This document shows, piece after piece, positions 1 to 12,545 of a stretch of DNA of 64,000 nt (positions within the stretch are counted from its first letter, which is position 1; each line of letters opens with the position of its first letter). The DNA is taken from the NCBI GenBank assembly GCA_036023115.1, contig JAYKKT010000047.1, forward strand, positions 310,001-374,000, given 5' to 3'. Origin of the DNA: Brasenia schreberi (Eukaryota; Streptophyta; Magnoliopsida; Nymphaeales; Cabombaceae). The translations under genes and the position numbers were made by a program. The notes under the pieces are model-generated. The model was not told the DNA's origin. It made no database searches and was given only the letters and a program-made list of their open reading frames with translations.

Positions 1-282
1 CCTCCCCAAGCTCTTTGAACTAAGATTCAAGAGTTTCCAATTATATAAAAGGGCATGTGAGTTTTTTACATCCATCATTATAAGACTAAACTTTTGTCTC
101 ATGGTCTTCACATTCCCTTACTCACATGTGACTTTTACACCGTAGAATTTTCACATATATCAAAGATGCATCAAATAAATATTTAGAGATAAATAACAAG
201 AACTAAATGTAATTAATGCACATATGTTTAACTAACTTAACTATTAATTAACATTCATTTCAATAATCTCCTACAAAGTCTT
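1..282 (-). repeat. LTR of copia family A, 3' LTR side, cut by window edge
   Basis: This stretch aligns by eye with 7830-8088 and with 43630-43920: all three share the order 'aagctctttgaacta', 'aaacttttgtc', a Ca-tgtga block and a closing 'taattaacatt-atttcaa'. It lies next to the RNase H side of the minus-strand copia element, where the 3' LTR should be. A TATAAAA sequence is visible near position 46 on the plus strand. The left end lies outside the window, so LTR termini and target duplication cannot be checked. Confidence 0.6.
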
Positions 283-1991
283 GAAGTGTAAAGTGTCCTA
301 TCGAACCAACCATCATATTATGCTTTTAGTAATGGTATCTTTCGGTTTAAATCATTACCTAAGTTATCAAATATTACCCTTATAGGAACTAGGTGAACAT
401 ACATCTTGAACATGAACCTTAAGTGTAAAGATATCTATTGGTAACAACAAAATAAAAGCTATGTCATGATATTTAGGGTTATGTATTAATGGCCACACAT
501 CTATATCCTCTATGATGATTGAATCCGTTGAATAATCCAATTATCCTATTGCGGTCTCACAATATCAGTCACTTAGTTGGGTATCTTGAAAGATATATTG
601 CTAGCATATTGTACTAAAACTTGATCCCATTTAGAGAATAATCTCTAATTAACTTTTAGTCATGACACTTTAAGTTTATAGGAGACAAACATATAAATAC
701 TAAAAGTATCATATAAAAATAAGTGTCATTTTATTTATTCAACAACTTCTTATTACAACATTGAACCTATTTTGTAGGATCTCCAATCAATTAGTTTAGA
801 TGATCACTCTTTGTGAAAAACTTATGGGTTTCAATCTCATCCCCAACTTAGATTTTTCAACTAGGGCTACTTCTAAACCCTTAGTCAAAGGATCGGCTGT
901 ATGATATGTAGATCCAACAAAATCAACAACTACAACCTCATTAGATATAAGTGCTCTTATAGACTTAAGTATGACTTAGATATGTCTCAATTGCTTTTGA
1001 TTGTACTTGCAACTACTGATTTTAGCAATCATAATCATGCTATCACAATGCACTGAAATCGCAAGAAGAAACTTCTTTATCATAGGTAAATTGAATATAA
1101 GTCTCTTAAGTGATTATGTTTTCAATCCAGTCTCATCCAAAGTATACAGTTTTGCCTCAAACATAAAATGAGTCAATATAATCTATTTCTTAGATTTATA
1201 GGTAACAACATTATCACCCACAAGAAACACATATTCAATGATCTCATTATTCATAGAGTTTTCCGCAATCTAACTAGCATCACTATATCCTCCAAGAATA
1301 CAAAGATGTCTATTGTAATGCAACATAAGAGAAATGGTTTCTTTTAAATAATAAAGTACTCTGTATAGAGCTTTTCAATAGGTTCTACTTAAATAACTGT
1401 TATATCTACTCAACTTAAATATGAAAAAGCAATATTCAATTGTATATAGTTGGTTGGATATATCAAACTACCGATAATCTAAGAATATCATAATTGATAC
1501 ACATGAATGCCACTATTATACTTTTACAAGGTTTTAGATTAATCATATGAGGTATTAATAGGTTTATAGTTTGTAGATTCAAATCTCTTTGAGACTTTTC
1601 AACATAGTGAGACTGAGATATTACTATACTATCACTAAACCTTTTGATTTTAAACCCTAAAATTATATTAGCTACCTTCATATATTTTATCTCAAGCTTA
1701 TTACACAAGAATGATTTAGTCTCATGTACGATTCTAATATCGGAATCAAATAATAATATATCATCTATGTATAAGCACAGAATGATAAATGCATTATCAA
1801 CTGTCTTGCAATATACATACTTATTAAATTAATTTGAAATGAAGCTAAAAAATTATATGACACAATCAAACTTTTCATACCATTATTTAAGAGCTTATTT
1901 CAAATCATATAATAATTTTATAAGTTTACACACTTTAGACTCATTCCCATGAGCTACAAATCTATTTGACTCATCCATATAAATTTTGTAA

Positions 1992-2008
1992 TGGAGATCA
2001 CTATACAA
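1992..2008. repeat. Target site duplication, left copy, of LINE copy 1
   Basis: The 17-mer TGGAGATCACTATACAA is repeated exactly at 5052-5068. The two copies flank LINE copy 1 and rejoin the copia RT sequence when the LINE is removed. The first T of the right copy could instead belong to the LINE tail. Confidence 0.9.
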
Positions 2009-5000
2009 TTGCAGAGAGGGTTCTTACATCATGGACGAGTATGGGTAAAGATGTTAGCCCCGCTACATTGCCGCCCGAATGTAGTAAATAAATTACAGAG
2101 AGGGTTGCCACATGTTCAATATGGACGGATGCGGGGGGTAAGGAAGCTAGTCCTAGATAATAAGATTTGTATTGGTTCTTGTAATATCGGAACATTCTAC
2201 GATAAGCTAACGGAAGTGGTAGATATTACGATTCGGAGAAAGATTCATATTCTATGTCTACAAGCGACAAAGTGGGTTGAAGAAAAACAAAGGAGATTGA
2301 GGATAAAGGTTTTAAATTATGATACTCAGGTAAGGAAAATGTTCAAAACGGAATTGGTATTATCATAAATAAAGATTTAAAGGATAGTGTAGTAGACATA
2401 CAACGATATAGTGACCGAATCATGACATTGAAATTAGTGTTAGGAGCAGAGGTTTTAAATATAGTTTGTGCTTACGTACCACAAGTAGGACTAAAAGATA
2501 GTATAAAGAGGGCTTTTTGGGAAGAGTTAGATAAGGTGATTCAAAGAATTCTACAAAGGGAGATGATTTGTTTAGGAAGAGACTTAAATGGACATATCGG
2601 TAAAGAGGCATTAGGATATCACGATATTTATGAAAACTTTGGTTTTGGAGATATAAATAAGGAAGGTAGGGAGACTTTAAATTTTGCTATGGCATTTGAT
2701 CTCTTTATAGTCAATACAATCTTTAAAAAACAAGATGAACATTTAATTACTTATAAGAGTGACTTGTCACAAACACAAATTGATTGCTTTATTTGTAGAA
2801 AAAAAGATAGAGCGTGTTGTAAAGATTGGAAGGTAATTCCAAGAGAAAGCTTAACTACTCAACATCGACTTTTAGTTATGTATTTACAAATAAAAAAATG
2901 ACAAAGAAGAAAATAGTACATTGAGCTATTCATACTAAATGGTAGAATCTCAAAAGCGAGAAAGAAGATATATTTAAATAGAAAGTCTTTCAAGGAGATG
3001 CTTGGAATTATGTTGGTACACCTTGTTATATGTAGAACAATATGACTATACATATTAGGAAAGTGGCGAAAGATGTGTTAGGTGTATCTAAGGGAGGTGT
3101 ACTGACACAAAAAGAAGCTTGGTGGTGGAGTGAAGTAGTGCAAAATAAAATCAAGGCAAAGAGGGCATATTACCAATTACACTATGGTAAGAAAACTAGT
3201 GAAACTTTAGAGGCTTATAAGAAAGCAAAGAATGAAGCGAAAAAGGCTGTCAGTGAAGCAAAAGCTAAATTTGGAAGGATTTGTATAAAAAAACTCAACT
3301 CAAAAGAGGGTGAAAGAGATACTTTTAGGATAGCTAGGGCTAGAAATAAGAAAACTAAAGATCTTAATTATATTAGATGCATTAAAGACGAGAATGAAAA
3401 AATTCTAGTGGGAAATGATAATATAAGAAATAGATGAAAAAACTATTTTTATAAGCTTTTTAATGAAAATAAAGATGTTAGTATTAGCTTAGGAGAGTTA
3501 GTCAAATCAGAAAAGTATATAAACCATAATTTCTATCAACGTATTCAAAAGAATGAAGTCAAAGAGGCTCTTAAACATATGAAGGGTAGTAAATTGGTAG
3601 GACCAGACAATATTCTTATAGAAGTTTGGAAAATACTATAAAAAATAGGAATCACTCGGCTCACAAGATTATTTAATGAAATATAGAAAAACCAAAAGAT
3701 GTCTAAGGAATGGAGAGTGAGTACACTTATACCCATATATAAGAAAAAGGGAGACATTCAAAATTGTGCGAATTATTGAGGTATCAAGTTAATGAGTCAT
3801 ACTATGAAATTGTGGGAAAGAATTATCGAACATAGGTTAAGACAAGTATCAAGCATAACAGAGAACCAATTTGGATTCATGCCAGGCAGATCGATTGTTG
3901 AAGCGATTTACCTTTTAAAATGTCTTATGGAATATTTTAGAGCAAAAAAGAATGACCTTCACATGATATTTATTGATCTAGAAAAAGCTTATAATAGGGT
4001 ACCAAGGAAGATTCTTTCGAGAACCTTAAAAAAAAAAGTATCCCATTGACATACATTAACCTTATAAGAGATATGTACGATGGTACAAAAACATGTGTGA
4101 GGACTAATGTAGAAATGACAAACTTCTTTGAAGTTAATATTGAGTTACATGAAGGATCAACTTTAAGTCCATACTCATGTATAATGGTGATTGATAAGTT
4201 AACAAAACATATTGAAGATGAAGTACTTTGACGTATGTTATTTGCATATGGCATTGTGTTAGTGGAAGAGTTTAAGGAAAAAGTTAATAGAAAATTAGAA
4301 CTATGGAGAGAAACATTAGAAAGCAAAGGCCTCCGACTTAGTAGAACAAAGATAGAATATATGAAATGTAAGTTTGATAATTTGGTTACTTAAGAGGATA
4401 TAGAAATTAAAATTGGCACACATTGCATCCCCTAAAAGGAAAGTTTTAAATACCTAGGATCAATTTTTTAGAGTGATGAAGAATTGATGGAGATGTTATG
4501 CATAGAATTAATGTTGGTTGGTTAAAATGGAGAGGAGCATTATGTATTCTTTGTAATAAGAAGATACCATTAAAGTTAAAAAGTAAATATTATAGAGCAT
4601 CAATTAGACCTACCATGTTTTACGGTTCTGAGTGTTGGGCAGTTAATCATCAACATGTACAAAAGATGTCTGTGACAGAAATGAAAATGTTGAGATGAAT
4701 GAGTGGTCATACAAGAAAAGACCGTATATATAATAAGGTTATTAGAAATAAATTAGGAGTGACATCAATAGAGGATAAAATGAGAGAATATCGTTTAAGA
4801 TGGTTTGGACATATAGAAAGAAGATCAAAAGAAGAACCAGTAAGAAGGTATGAAAAACTAAATTTTGAAAGTATTAAAAGAGGCAGAGGACGATCAAAAA
4901 GTGTTGGAAAGAAACAATAAAGAATGATGTAGCTTATTGTGAGTTAATTGCTAACATGACACATGATTGGACTCTGTGGAAACAAAGAATCTAAGTAGCC

Positions 5001-5051
5001 AACCCCATCTAGTATGGGAAAAGACTTAGTTGTTGTTGTTGTTGTTGTTGT
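2009..5051 (+). mobile_element. RTE-clade non-LTR retrotransposon (LINE), copy 1, defective
   Basis: A nearly full-length LINE of about 3.04 kb. Order on the plus strand: 5' leader with parts of an 82-bp repeat (2009-2150), apurinic-like endonuclease (about 2150-2900, with IGSCNIGT, IVCAYVPQ and LNGHIGKEALGY blocks), reverse transcriptase (about 3400-4260, with ENQFGFMPGRS at about 3860 and IDLEKAYNRVPR near 3970), and a C-terminal domain (4490-4920, with FYGSECWAVNHQH and LRWFGHIERR). The 3' end has the RTE-type 'CCATCTAGTATGGGAAAAG' block and a (TTG)n tail, not poly(A). Several stops and frameshifts break the ORF, and the RT motif FVDD is changed to FAYG at 4241-4252, so the copy is dead. 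RTE elements move by target-primed reverse transcription in the nucleus. Confidence 0.92.
5033..5051 (+). repeat. (TTG)n tail of LINE copy 1
   Basis: The LINE ends in six to seven TTG units directly before the target duplication. Short tandem-repeat tails of this kind are typical of the RTE clade. Confidence 0.85.
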
Positions 5052-5068
5052 TGGAGATCACTATACAA
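5052..5068. repeat. Target site duplication, right copy, of LINE copy 1
   Basis: Exact match to 1992-2008. The copia RT sequence continues straight after it. Confidence 0.9.
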
Positions 5069-7429
5069 GGAAATAGTCTTTACATCCATCTGATTGATTG
5101 TGAGATCATATATGAAATTCAGTGTTATAAGTACTTGGATTGTAGTTATATGGGAAAAGGAGAATACATATAAAAATAATCTACTCATTTTTTGTATGTA
5201 CCTCTTAGCAACTAATATGACCTTATACTTATTGATTATCTCGTTTGCATTTAATTTTTTCTTAGAAAATCATTTCCAACCTCTAGTAGAGCAACCAAGA
5301 GGAAAATCAACCAATTCTCAAGTTTTATTTCAAAGGATTTATTGGATTTCATCACTAATGACTTTCTTTCAAAACTTATTCTCAAGTGACATCATAGCTA
5401 TTAATAGGATCATTCTCAACATTAAAGGTGACAATTGAATATCTTATCTACTTATAATCCTCTTACATATAAATAACATAAATAATATAACCCTCACATT
5501 GGTCATTATTTTCACATGATCGAAAATGAAACCAGTAGTAGAATTAGGATTTCTACAAGATACACTTTAGAGCATACCAATTTTCATAAAAAATACATTA
5601 TCAAATAATATATTATCATTGAGCTCAACAATTATGTTGACATCTATGTCAGATACATAATATTGTATGACCAAGAATCTATACACATAACTTGTCTTTA
5701 CATAACCTAAAAATATGACATCTACAATTTTTTATCTTAATTTATTTTCTTGTGTTGAGGAATAAGCCTTTTGAAGAAACTCCCACACTTTGAGGTATTT
5801 GAAAATTTTCTTTTGGTCATTCTAAAGTTCATATAGACTACTTTCCTTATGCTTATAGGGAAATCTAATAAGAATATGACAAGTCATATTTAAAACTTCC
5901 CCACAAGTAGTTAGATAACCTAGAACTTTGAAGTAAAATATTAACCACATTAAAAAGAGTTGGATTTTAGACAAAGGTAAATATTGAGCAATAACCTTAG
6001 GAATAATATCATTCTTTTAACATATTCTTGAAGTAGGTTTGAAGTATACTATCATCACCTATCATACATGAATTGTTTAAATACCTTACCAATTTGTATT
6101 TGTAACTCATTTATAAAAATTTGAAACTTTTAAAGCTTAAATTTTACTTTAAGAAAGTAAATATAATAATATATACTGCAACCATCAATAAATATGATAA
6201 TATATATTTTATTACCCATAATTGTCATTCTATTGAATTCATAAATATCAATATACATCAAATCCAAAATTTTATATTTTTTATCAATTGTATAAAATGG
6301 TTTCCTAGGTTCCTTCGCTCGCACACATACCATATTATGCTTTTTATCTATTACAGTTATAGGGATAAGATTTAAGTTCATCATTCTTTTTATGAAATTA
6401 AAATTAATATGACTTAACCCAACATGTCATAAATCAAATAATTCAATATTGTAAGCAACAAAAAAAGAAGAAGTAGGGGCTTTATTAACATTAAAATTCG
6501 TACGAGAATCAATAACATGTTCTATATGACTTTTAAACATATCATCTATATCTACATCATAAATAAAAATGATATGTGATTTAAAAGATAGATATCAATC
6601 ACTAGATATAGGTGCAATGATCACCATGTTGACCATAACTGCTTCAACAACCATAGGTTTCTTAGCTTTCTTTGTGAGAAATGTCTACTCCAATGTCCAA
6701 CCTGGCCACAAAAAGGATAAGATGACCCTCCCATGGAATTTGATTTGTATTTTGCTTGTTTTCTCTTAGGATCATTATGTTGTTTCTTTCCATTAGTTAG
6801 GTTCGATCTAGGGGTACTTTCAACAGATATAATCGGTTTTTGGCTTATATACTCTTCCTCTATTACTATGTATACTATGAGATCTAGGATCATTTTATCC
6901 TTTTTTTGCTTAAAATGTGGTTGAAACCCTCGTAAGATGTAGGAAACTTCTCCATCATGCACATAAAAATAAATTGATCAAGAAACTCTATCTTGCTTTC
7001 TTAAGACCATGACATAAAAACTAGAACTCATGTATCAACTCAGTCACAGATTTCCCCTCTACCATTATTGTCAACCAAATTTTTATATGTTGTTGTCTGT
7101 GTTTGAAATAAGGACCATCAAACCTTTTTGGCATCAAGGTTACATTGACCTGAGGTTGGAGAGTGGGAGATGATGATATGTTTACTACAGATAATGACTT
7201 TTCTAAGATTACTGGTAAAAATCATATGTTTGTATACATAAATAAATAATATACAACAATTATAAACATATCGTATTCGTCAATAGTTGCATATCCAAAG
7301 AAAGTCATTATAACCATTGTAGGAAACAAGAAAAGGAAAATGAAAAACAGTAAGAAACTTATGTCTTCGAGTCATCCTTGTGGACTTGCTTTAGAGAAAT
7401 CAATGCCCCGTTGTTGAGTATGTATGGGT

Positions 7430-8088
7430 TCTAACACTTTTCTCCCAAGATAAGTCATACATATGATAGAAGCACATACTTGACTCAAGCCTCCTTCGAT
7501 CATGCCTTAATCACATTAGCTAGAGAACAAAGGGGAGAAGCCACAACCCTAAAAACACGTAGAGTGTTGGAGAAGATTGGGGGGGGGGGGGGGGGGAGGA
7601 GAGATTGTGGTTTCGTTAACTGCATATTAGAGAGGCCCTAATTTTGTATTATAATAAAGATAATGGATCTTGAATCTCATATTTGATCCAAACAACACAC
7701 ATCTTTGTTCGTAATTGTTCTCGTGTAAGATTCATTTGACCGTTAGATAAAAAAATCATGTAAAAGGATAAACCGAAGATAATTCACAAACTAAGGCCCG
7801 ATTCGACATGTGCAAGTATGGTCATGCATGTGCTCTCCAAGCTCTTTGAACTAAGGTTTATGAGATACCAACTATGTAAAGGACTTACAAGTTTCTTACA
7901 TTCTTGACTATGAAACTAAACTTTTGTCACATTCATGACTATGAAACTAAACTTTTGTCAACGGGTAAGTCCCTCACTCACATGTTTTTACGCTTTAAGA
8001 CTTTCACGTAAAATTGCATCAAATGAATAGTTAAAAAATGCATATGAGTTTAATTAACTTAATCGTTAATTAACATTAATTTCAACGA
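7430..8088 (-). repeat. LTR of copia family A, 5' LTR side
   Basis: Sequence from about 7830 onward matches 1-282 and 43630-43920. It lies on the gag side of the minus-strand element, where the 5' LTR belongs. A short local duplication ('catgactatgaaactaaac' twice) lies near 7900-7960. The exact ends are degenerate; I place the outer end near 8088, after 'taattaacattaatttcaa'. I could not identify a primer site with confidence. Confidence 0.6.
7579..7596. repeat. Poly(G) run of 18
   Basis: Eighteen consecutive G residues inside the copia family A 5' LTR, between GGAGAAGATT and AGGAGAGA. The length may be unreliable because such runs are hard to sequence. Confidence 0.95.
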
Positions 8089-8439
8089 TACATTGGCTGC
8101 ACAAATCTAGATTGCAATACATTCCAGATAGCAGCCGCAGTGCCAAATACTTATCTTAAAACGGTGTGTAGAATGAAGCACAACAAAATCTTGACGCCTT
8201 GCCAAATCCACAAAATTTGAACAAAATGGGAGCCTAATGCCCTGCGATGCTCGGAGCAGGGCGACACACTCATGGCCTAGAGAACCTAGAGCTACGGGAG
8301 TGGATAAATCTGATGGGATTTGGCTAGACCGAACCCGGATTGCAGAACAGCAGAAGAGGTGATTGATAAATCTATAAACTTGGTTCAGGACCGCGGCGGT
8401 TCCCGGGCGGCCTACTGCTAGGGTTAGGATCTCGGAGGG
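8089..8439. other. No gene recognised, upstream of CDC73-like pseudogene
   Basis: GC content rises towards the right. It may hold decayed upstream sequence of the CDC73-like copy, but I could not read a recognisable protein segment in any frame. Confidence 0.4.
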
Positions 8440-10740
8440 ACCATCGGGTCGATGATTGCGATTAGGATCCTAGAAAACCGATTAAGGACGGCGATGCGGT
8501 TCTTGAATGCAGATCTAGGGATTTTTGCTCGATTCTGACATCGTCGACCTCGCCAAAGGATGTTGAGAGGTCTCATGGGGATGGCTGGAAGGAAAATGTT
8601 TAGGACTCTCGGCTCAACGGGGTGCATCGCGGACGAGGGAAGGCGAATCTCTTCAGTGGGAAGGCTCGCGAGGGAGTACCGATCATCTTCGTGCCCAGCG
8701 CGTTTTAGACGTTGATCAAAATGTACGATATGAAGGAGTTCCTGGAAGATGGAGTGTTCGTGCCGACAGATATGAAGGTAAGGCAGATGAGGGGAGACGA
8801 AACAGCCAAAGCCGGAATGCGGCACGGTGCAGAAGAAGCTCAGCCGGCAACACACCGTGAACGCCTACGAGCTGCGAGACAAACCGTCAGAGATGAAGTC
8901 GGAGGATTGGGACGGTGTCGTGGCAGTGTTTGTGCTTGGCAAGGAATGGCAGTTCAAGGAATTCGGCCGTTCAAGGAACCTTACTAGTACTTTTGGTATT
9001 CGCATTTTCTTTATTGGATCTTTTAAGTTCTCACCGCAGTCGCTGTCTTTTGAATGGTCCATTTTCGATTGATTCAGGATTTGAATTCTTTCTCTTGTCC
9101 TTCTCTTTTTCCTGTTTCGGGCTTTTGAGGCTTTATTGATGCTACGATTGGTACTAGACTTTCGTGTTTGGAAGTTCTGATAATGATTTCGGTAGTTGTT
9201 GGGCTTGACGAGGAAACCTTCGCCTGCAGAATTATGTGTTTTATACGTGACAAACAAGGAAAAATCTTAGCTTGATCTACACCTTGACTGGTGACTCGAG
9301 TGAATTTCTAACAAGGTGCCACACTGGAAGATGAGGCTGGATTGTCCCCTTCCCGGCAAAGCTAACACTTCTTAGTTAGGTTGGCACTGCTTCCTCATTA
9401 AGGTTGGAGATGTTATTGTTCTTTCTTTTCTCATTGGCGAAGGAACACCAAGCTCATGAAGTTACTGTTGATATTCCTTTGGTCCTCATGCCCCTTCCCA
9501 CGCTAGTGCCAACATGTGCAGGAAAAAGAAAGAGAGAGGGTGGGCTTTCTGTCGCATTTGATGTAGCGTTCATTGCTATTGTTGGTTCAAAGTGTTGGAT
9601 ATAGTTTGGATCTTTTGTGGTGTAACTGTTAAACATTAAGTTTTATCTGTTTTGAAACCGCTTAGACCAAACATGGTGTTTGGGATTATCAAAACATAAA
9701 TTTGATCAGCATGTTCTTCTCCTTGTATACAATCTATAACTGTTCATGTCAAGATATGGTGGATTTTCTGATTCTGCAACCAACAAGCGATTTGACTTTA
9801 TAACATTTATGCCATTAAGATTTGTTCTTGCAGTTATCAGTTGCCGAGTGTGATGATTTTTCTTTCAGCATGTTAGACAGTGGCTAACAGCATTAGTGTA
9901 GGCTCTTCTATTAGAATATCTGATAGTGCGTATTCTAGTTCAAGGTGTGGACTGGACGTGCCTTTAGGCTCATCAAATAGTCCATATCTTGTGCATCATA
10001 GCTTTTCATGCTTCAATCTTGTGCATTCCATTCTACCCAAATAACAAGTACTTTGAAGAGACTGTATGGATGTCATATATGATGATATAAACTCTAGGCA
10101 CGTATCAAACTACAAGCCATTCGATTACTTGGATGATATTGTAAGTTATGAGCTTGCAAGTTGATACGTTGAAAAGACAGTAGAAAACTATAGATATGTG
10201 CCAAGTCTTGTTCTTATTATGAGCCCATTGATTGGCTTGTATGATTCTGGAAAATAATAAGGTGATTTTGAGGTTCGCTATTTTCTCACTGTCAAGTCTC
10301 CTGGTTAGGATGATGCAGTGATACTGGGTTTGGGGAAACTTATAATAGGTTTTTATGGTGATGTTGCAGTAATTGGATTTTACATGCGTCCTGAGGACGA
10401 CATCATGGAGTTGGAAAAGTTATGAAGCAGTGGGATGTGAAAATGATATCCGTGAGTACGGTATTTTTGTCACCTCCAGAAGAATTTTTTATAATTGAGG
10501 AGCTTGGGCAGGTCTTACCTGATCTGTCTCATTCCCCCATTAGATACTTGGTTTTATGAATTTTGTGTTTGCCTTGGGGTTCATTTTTCACTCTGGTTCA
10601 GGAATCAATAATAGATCTTGCTTTGACAAAACCATGGAACAATGTCTGATATGTGTGCATCTTTCAGATAAGCAAGAACAAGCGCTATCAAGATAGAGCT
10701 GCAGCACTTGAGGTACGGGACAGGCTTGGAACATTTTGTT
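8440..10740 (+). pseudogene. CDC73: CDC73/parafibromin-like pseudogene with retained introns
   Basis: Three blocks match plant CDC73, the Paf1-complex subunit that acts with RNA polymerase II in transcript elongation and histone marking. Block 1 (about 8478-8985) reads KDGDAVLECRSRDFCSIL, then GVPIIFVPSAF, MYDMKEFLEDGVFVPTD and, after a frameshift near 8825, SEDWDGVVAVFVLGKEWQF. Block 2 (10371-10451) reads IGFYMRPEDDIMELEK and, after another frameshift, MKQWDVKMIS. Block 3 (10668-10737) reads ISKNKRYQDRAAALEVRDRL. The intron between blocks 2 and 3 (10452-10667) keeps GTGAGT and a TTTCAG acceptor, and joining the blocks gives the expected KMIS-ISKNKR, so this is not a processed copy. The intron before block 2 ends in TTGCAG at 10364-10369. 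In-frame stops (one right after PSAF) and at least two frameshifts show it is dead. The N-terminal half of the usual protein is missing or unreadable. Confidence 0.88.
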
Positions 10741-11863
10741 GGATCGCATTCACATTCTTGAGCACCGAAAAAATGTAAATTATTGCAAGTTCTCTGCTAT
10801 TGGGGTAAGTTTACTATCCTCTTGGCAGAAGTTACCCCATAAGATGATATATGATAGCTGTCATTGCAGTCTCATAAGTCAGATAAATCAATCTTGAAGC
10901 AAGAGATCTTAATTGTCGCCGACGCTGTACTACTCTGTCAGGGAAGCTAAGAAAACCAAGGAGGAATGAGTATCTAAGGAAGCGGAATAACTTCTATGAA
11001 TTGGGAAACGAGGGCGGAAGAGCACATCTTTTCTTCTTCAGATTGGATAGGCCATGAAGTTTCTTTAGGATGTTATGACCCAAAAGTTAGGCATGGATTT
11101 TGGTCACTTATTTGAAATTGGAATCAGTGCTAAGGTGGGGTTTTGTTGCCATGCAAATTGGAGAAAAGTTGGTGCAAGTTTAATAGACAATAGAAGAAGG
11201 AAGACAGCACTCGGAGCGTTGCCTCACCTAGCAGAAATTAAATGATTGTCGCTTTAAAAAGGATACGATCTATCCGGCTCTGCCTGGTATGGAATAAGGC
11301 ATGGTTTTGGCTGGAATCAGTATGTGAATTATCTCGTGTCATACGATAACAAGGACTTTACAAAGTCAGAAACCTGCGGATGGTTTTACAACTTATTTTG
11401 ATCTTCATATTCATGAAGATTTCATGATGTAAACGCTGATCCAAGTAAAATCATGGACGAAGATTCCAGATGTACTATTTACAGTATAAAAATCACCCAA
11501 AGTTTGGCTTGAAATGTGGTTCTCCAACCGACGTGGGTAACGCAGGTATACAAACACCTGCATTTGGTATACGTCATTGCCTTGTTGATCAGAGGGCCAA
11601 AGTCCTTCAAGATCATGAACGCTGCGTTTGAGCATGGCTAAACGTGGAGGGACGGACTTGAAACAAACCATAAAACAAGCATCTGGTCAGAGTCACAGGT
11701 ATGGCCGGTAAACGGACGGTGCCGCCCATAGTGTTCGAATTGGTCGTATTCTTGTCCAGTTAGATAAAAATTGTGCGATCGGCTCATTCATGTAAAAGAC
11801 CAGCCATGAGCAAAGGTTATTATTTATTCCTTGACGAAGATTGTCTTGTATCAATTTAATTTA
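10741..11863. other. Intergenic, no gene recognised
   Basis: No convincing ORF or known family was read on either strand. A weak GGCaTGGTTTTGG block near 11300 resembles the end of the small repeats at 25501 and 50355. Confidence 0.4.
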
Positions 11864-12008
11864 TTAGATCAATGGCCACACTTCTTTACTTTGCTTGGTG
11901 CACAAGCCGCCAGCGTGCGGTACGACTTTTCCGCTCGTAAAACCGAAGACCACAACCTCATTCTCACTTTCGCAAAACTTCCTTCTGATTTCTGTGCGCA
12001 CGGAAGGG

Positions 12009-12545
12009 ATGAGGGAAGGGTTTGAGGCAGAAATGTCGATCTCTCTCCGTCCATTCGATGTGAGCGACATGGAAGACGTGATAGGGTGGGCTTCGGACGC
12101 TCGGGTGGCGGAGTTCTGCCTGTGGGACGCCCACACCAGCCGAGACGACTCCCTCGCCTTCATCCGCGACTTCGCCATCCCCCACCCTTGGTGCCGAGCC
12201 ATCTGCATCTCCAGCCGTCCGATCGGCTCCATCTCCGTGTCCATCGACTCCGGCGGGTTCGACGGCTGCAGGGGCGAGATAGGGTATGTGGTCGCCCGGC
12301 CGCACTGGGGTAAGGGGGTGGCCACCTCCGCCGTGACGATGGCGGTGCCCACCGTCTTCCGCGAGTTCCCGGGTCTGGTCCGGATCCAGGGCCTGGTGGA
12401 TTCGGATAACATCGCGTCCCAAAGGGTGTTGGAGAAATCCGGATTCATAAAGGAGGGGCTCCTAAGGAAATACATGGCTTGGAAGGGAAGGGTAAGAGAC
12501 ATGGTCATCTACAGTATTCTCGCGGAAGACGTCATGCGTGAATGA
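12009..12545 (+). CDS. GNAT-family N-acetyltransferase, plant RimJ/RimL-like
   Basis: Intronless gene for a 178-residue protein if it starts at 12009. The ATG at 12033 (170 residues, MSISLRPF) is equally likely, because plant relatives begin just before the ISLRP motif. The frame stays open upstream to 11895. The protein is one GNAT domain. It begins with SISLRPFDVSDMEDV and has the SRDDSLAFI helix region, IGSISVSI strand and EIGYVVARPHWGKGVAT, which contains the RxxWGKG-type acetyl-CoA pyrophosphate loop. It then continues with LVDSDNIASQRVLEKSGF and ends in LRKYMAWKGRVRDMVIYS. GNAT enzymes move an acetyl group from acetyl-CoA to an amine; the substrate here is unknown. The coding part from about 12050 is clearly richer in GC than the flanks. 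No stop or frameshift interrupts it. It is closest to the small cytosolic acyl-CoA N-acyltransferase family that includes Arabidopsis At2g32030, from memory. Confidence 0.87.
   Translation: MREGFEAEMSISLRPFDVSDMEDVIGWASDARVAEFCLWDAHTSRDDSLAFIRDFAIPHPWCRAICISSRPIGSISVSIDSGGFDGCRGEIGYVVARPHWGKGVATSAVTMAVPTVFREFPGLVRIQGLVDSDNIASQRVLEKSGFIKEGLLRKYMAWKGRVRDMVIYSILAEDVMRE

Larger units (their letters stand above)
283..7429 (-). mobile_element. Decayed Ty1-copia retrotransposon (family A), split by a LINE
   Basis: Read on the minus strand, the internal region runs gag, integrase, reverse transcriptase, RNase H from high to low coordinates, which is the Ty1-copia order. Around 6621-6962 a gag fragment holds a zinc knuckle of the form xPFCGQVGHWSRHF in which the first cysteine has become tyrosine. 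The RT catalytic motif LYIDDI is readable at 1757-1774, and RT-like sequence resumes at 5069-5450 beyond the inserted LINE. The RNase H to LTR segment occupies about 780-1460. Stops and frameshifts are frequent everywhere, so no protein can be made. The element is about 5 kb once the LINE at 2009-5051 is taken out. Confidence 0.75.

Noticed and set aside
7400..7440. Possible primer binding site of copia family A ('gggttctaacact')
   Set aside because: Too many mismatches to the initiator Met tRNA complement to call.
11964..12508. Long open frames on the minus strand and in another plus frame over the GNAT gene
   Set aside because: High GC removes stop codons. Only the plus frame 12009-12545 has family motifs.
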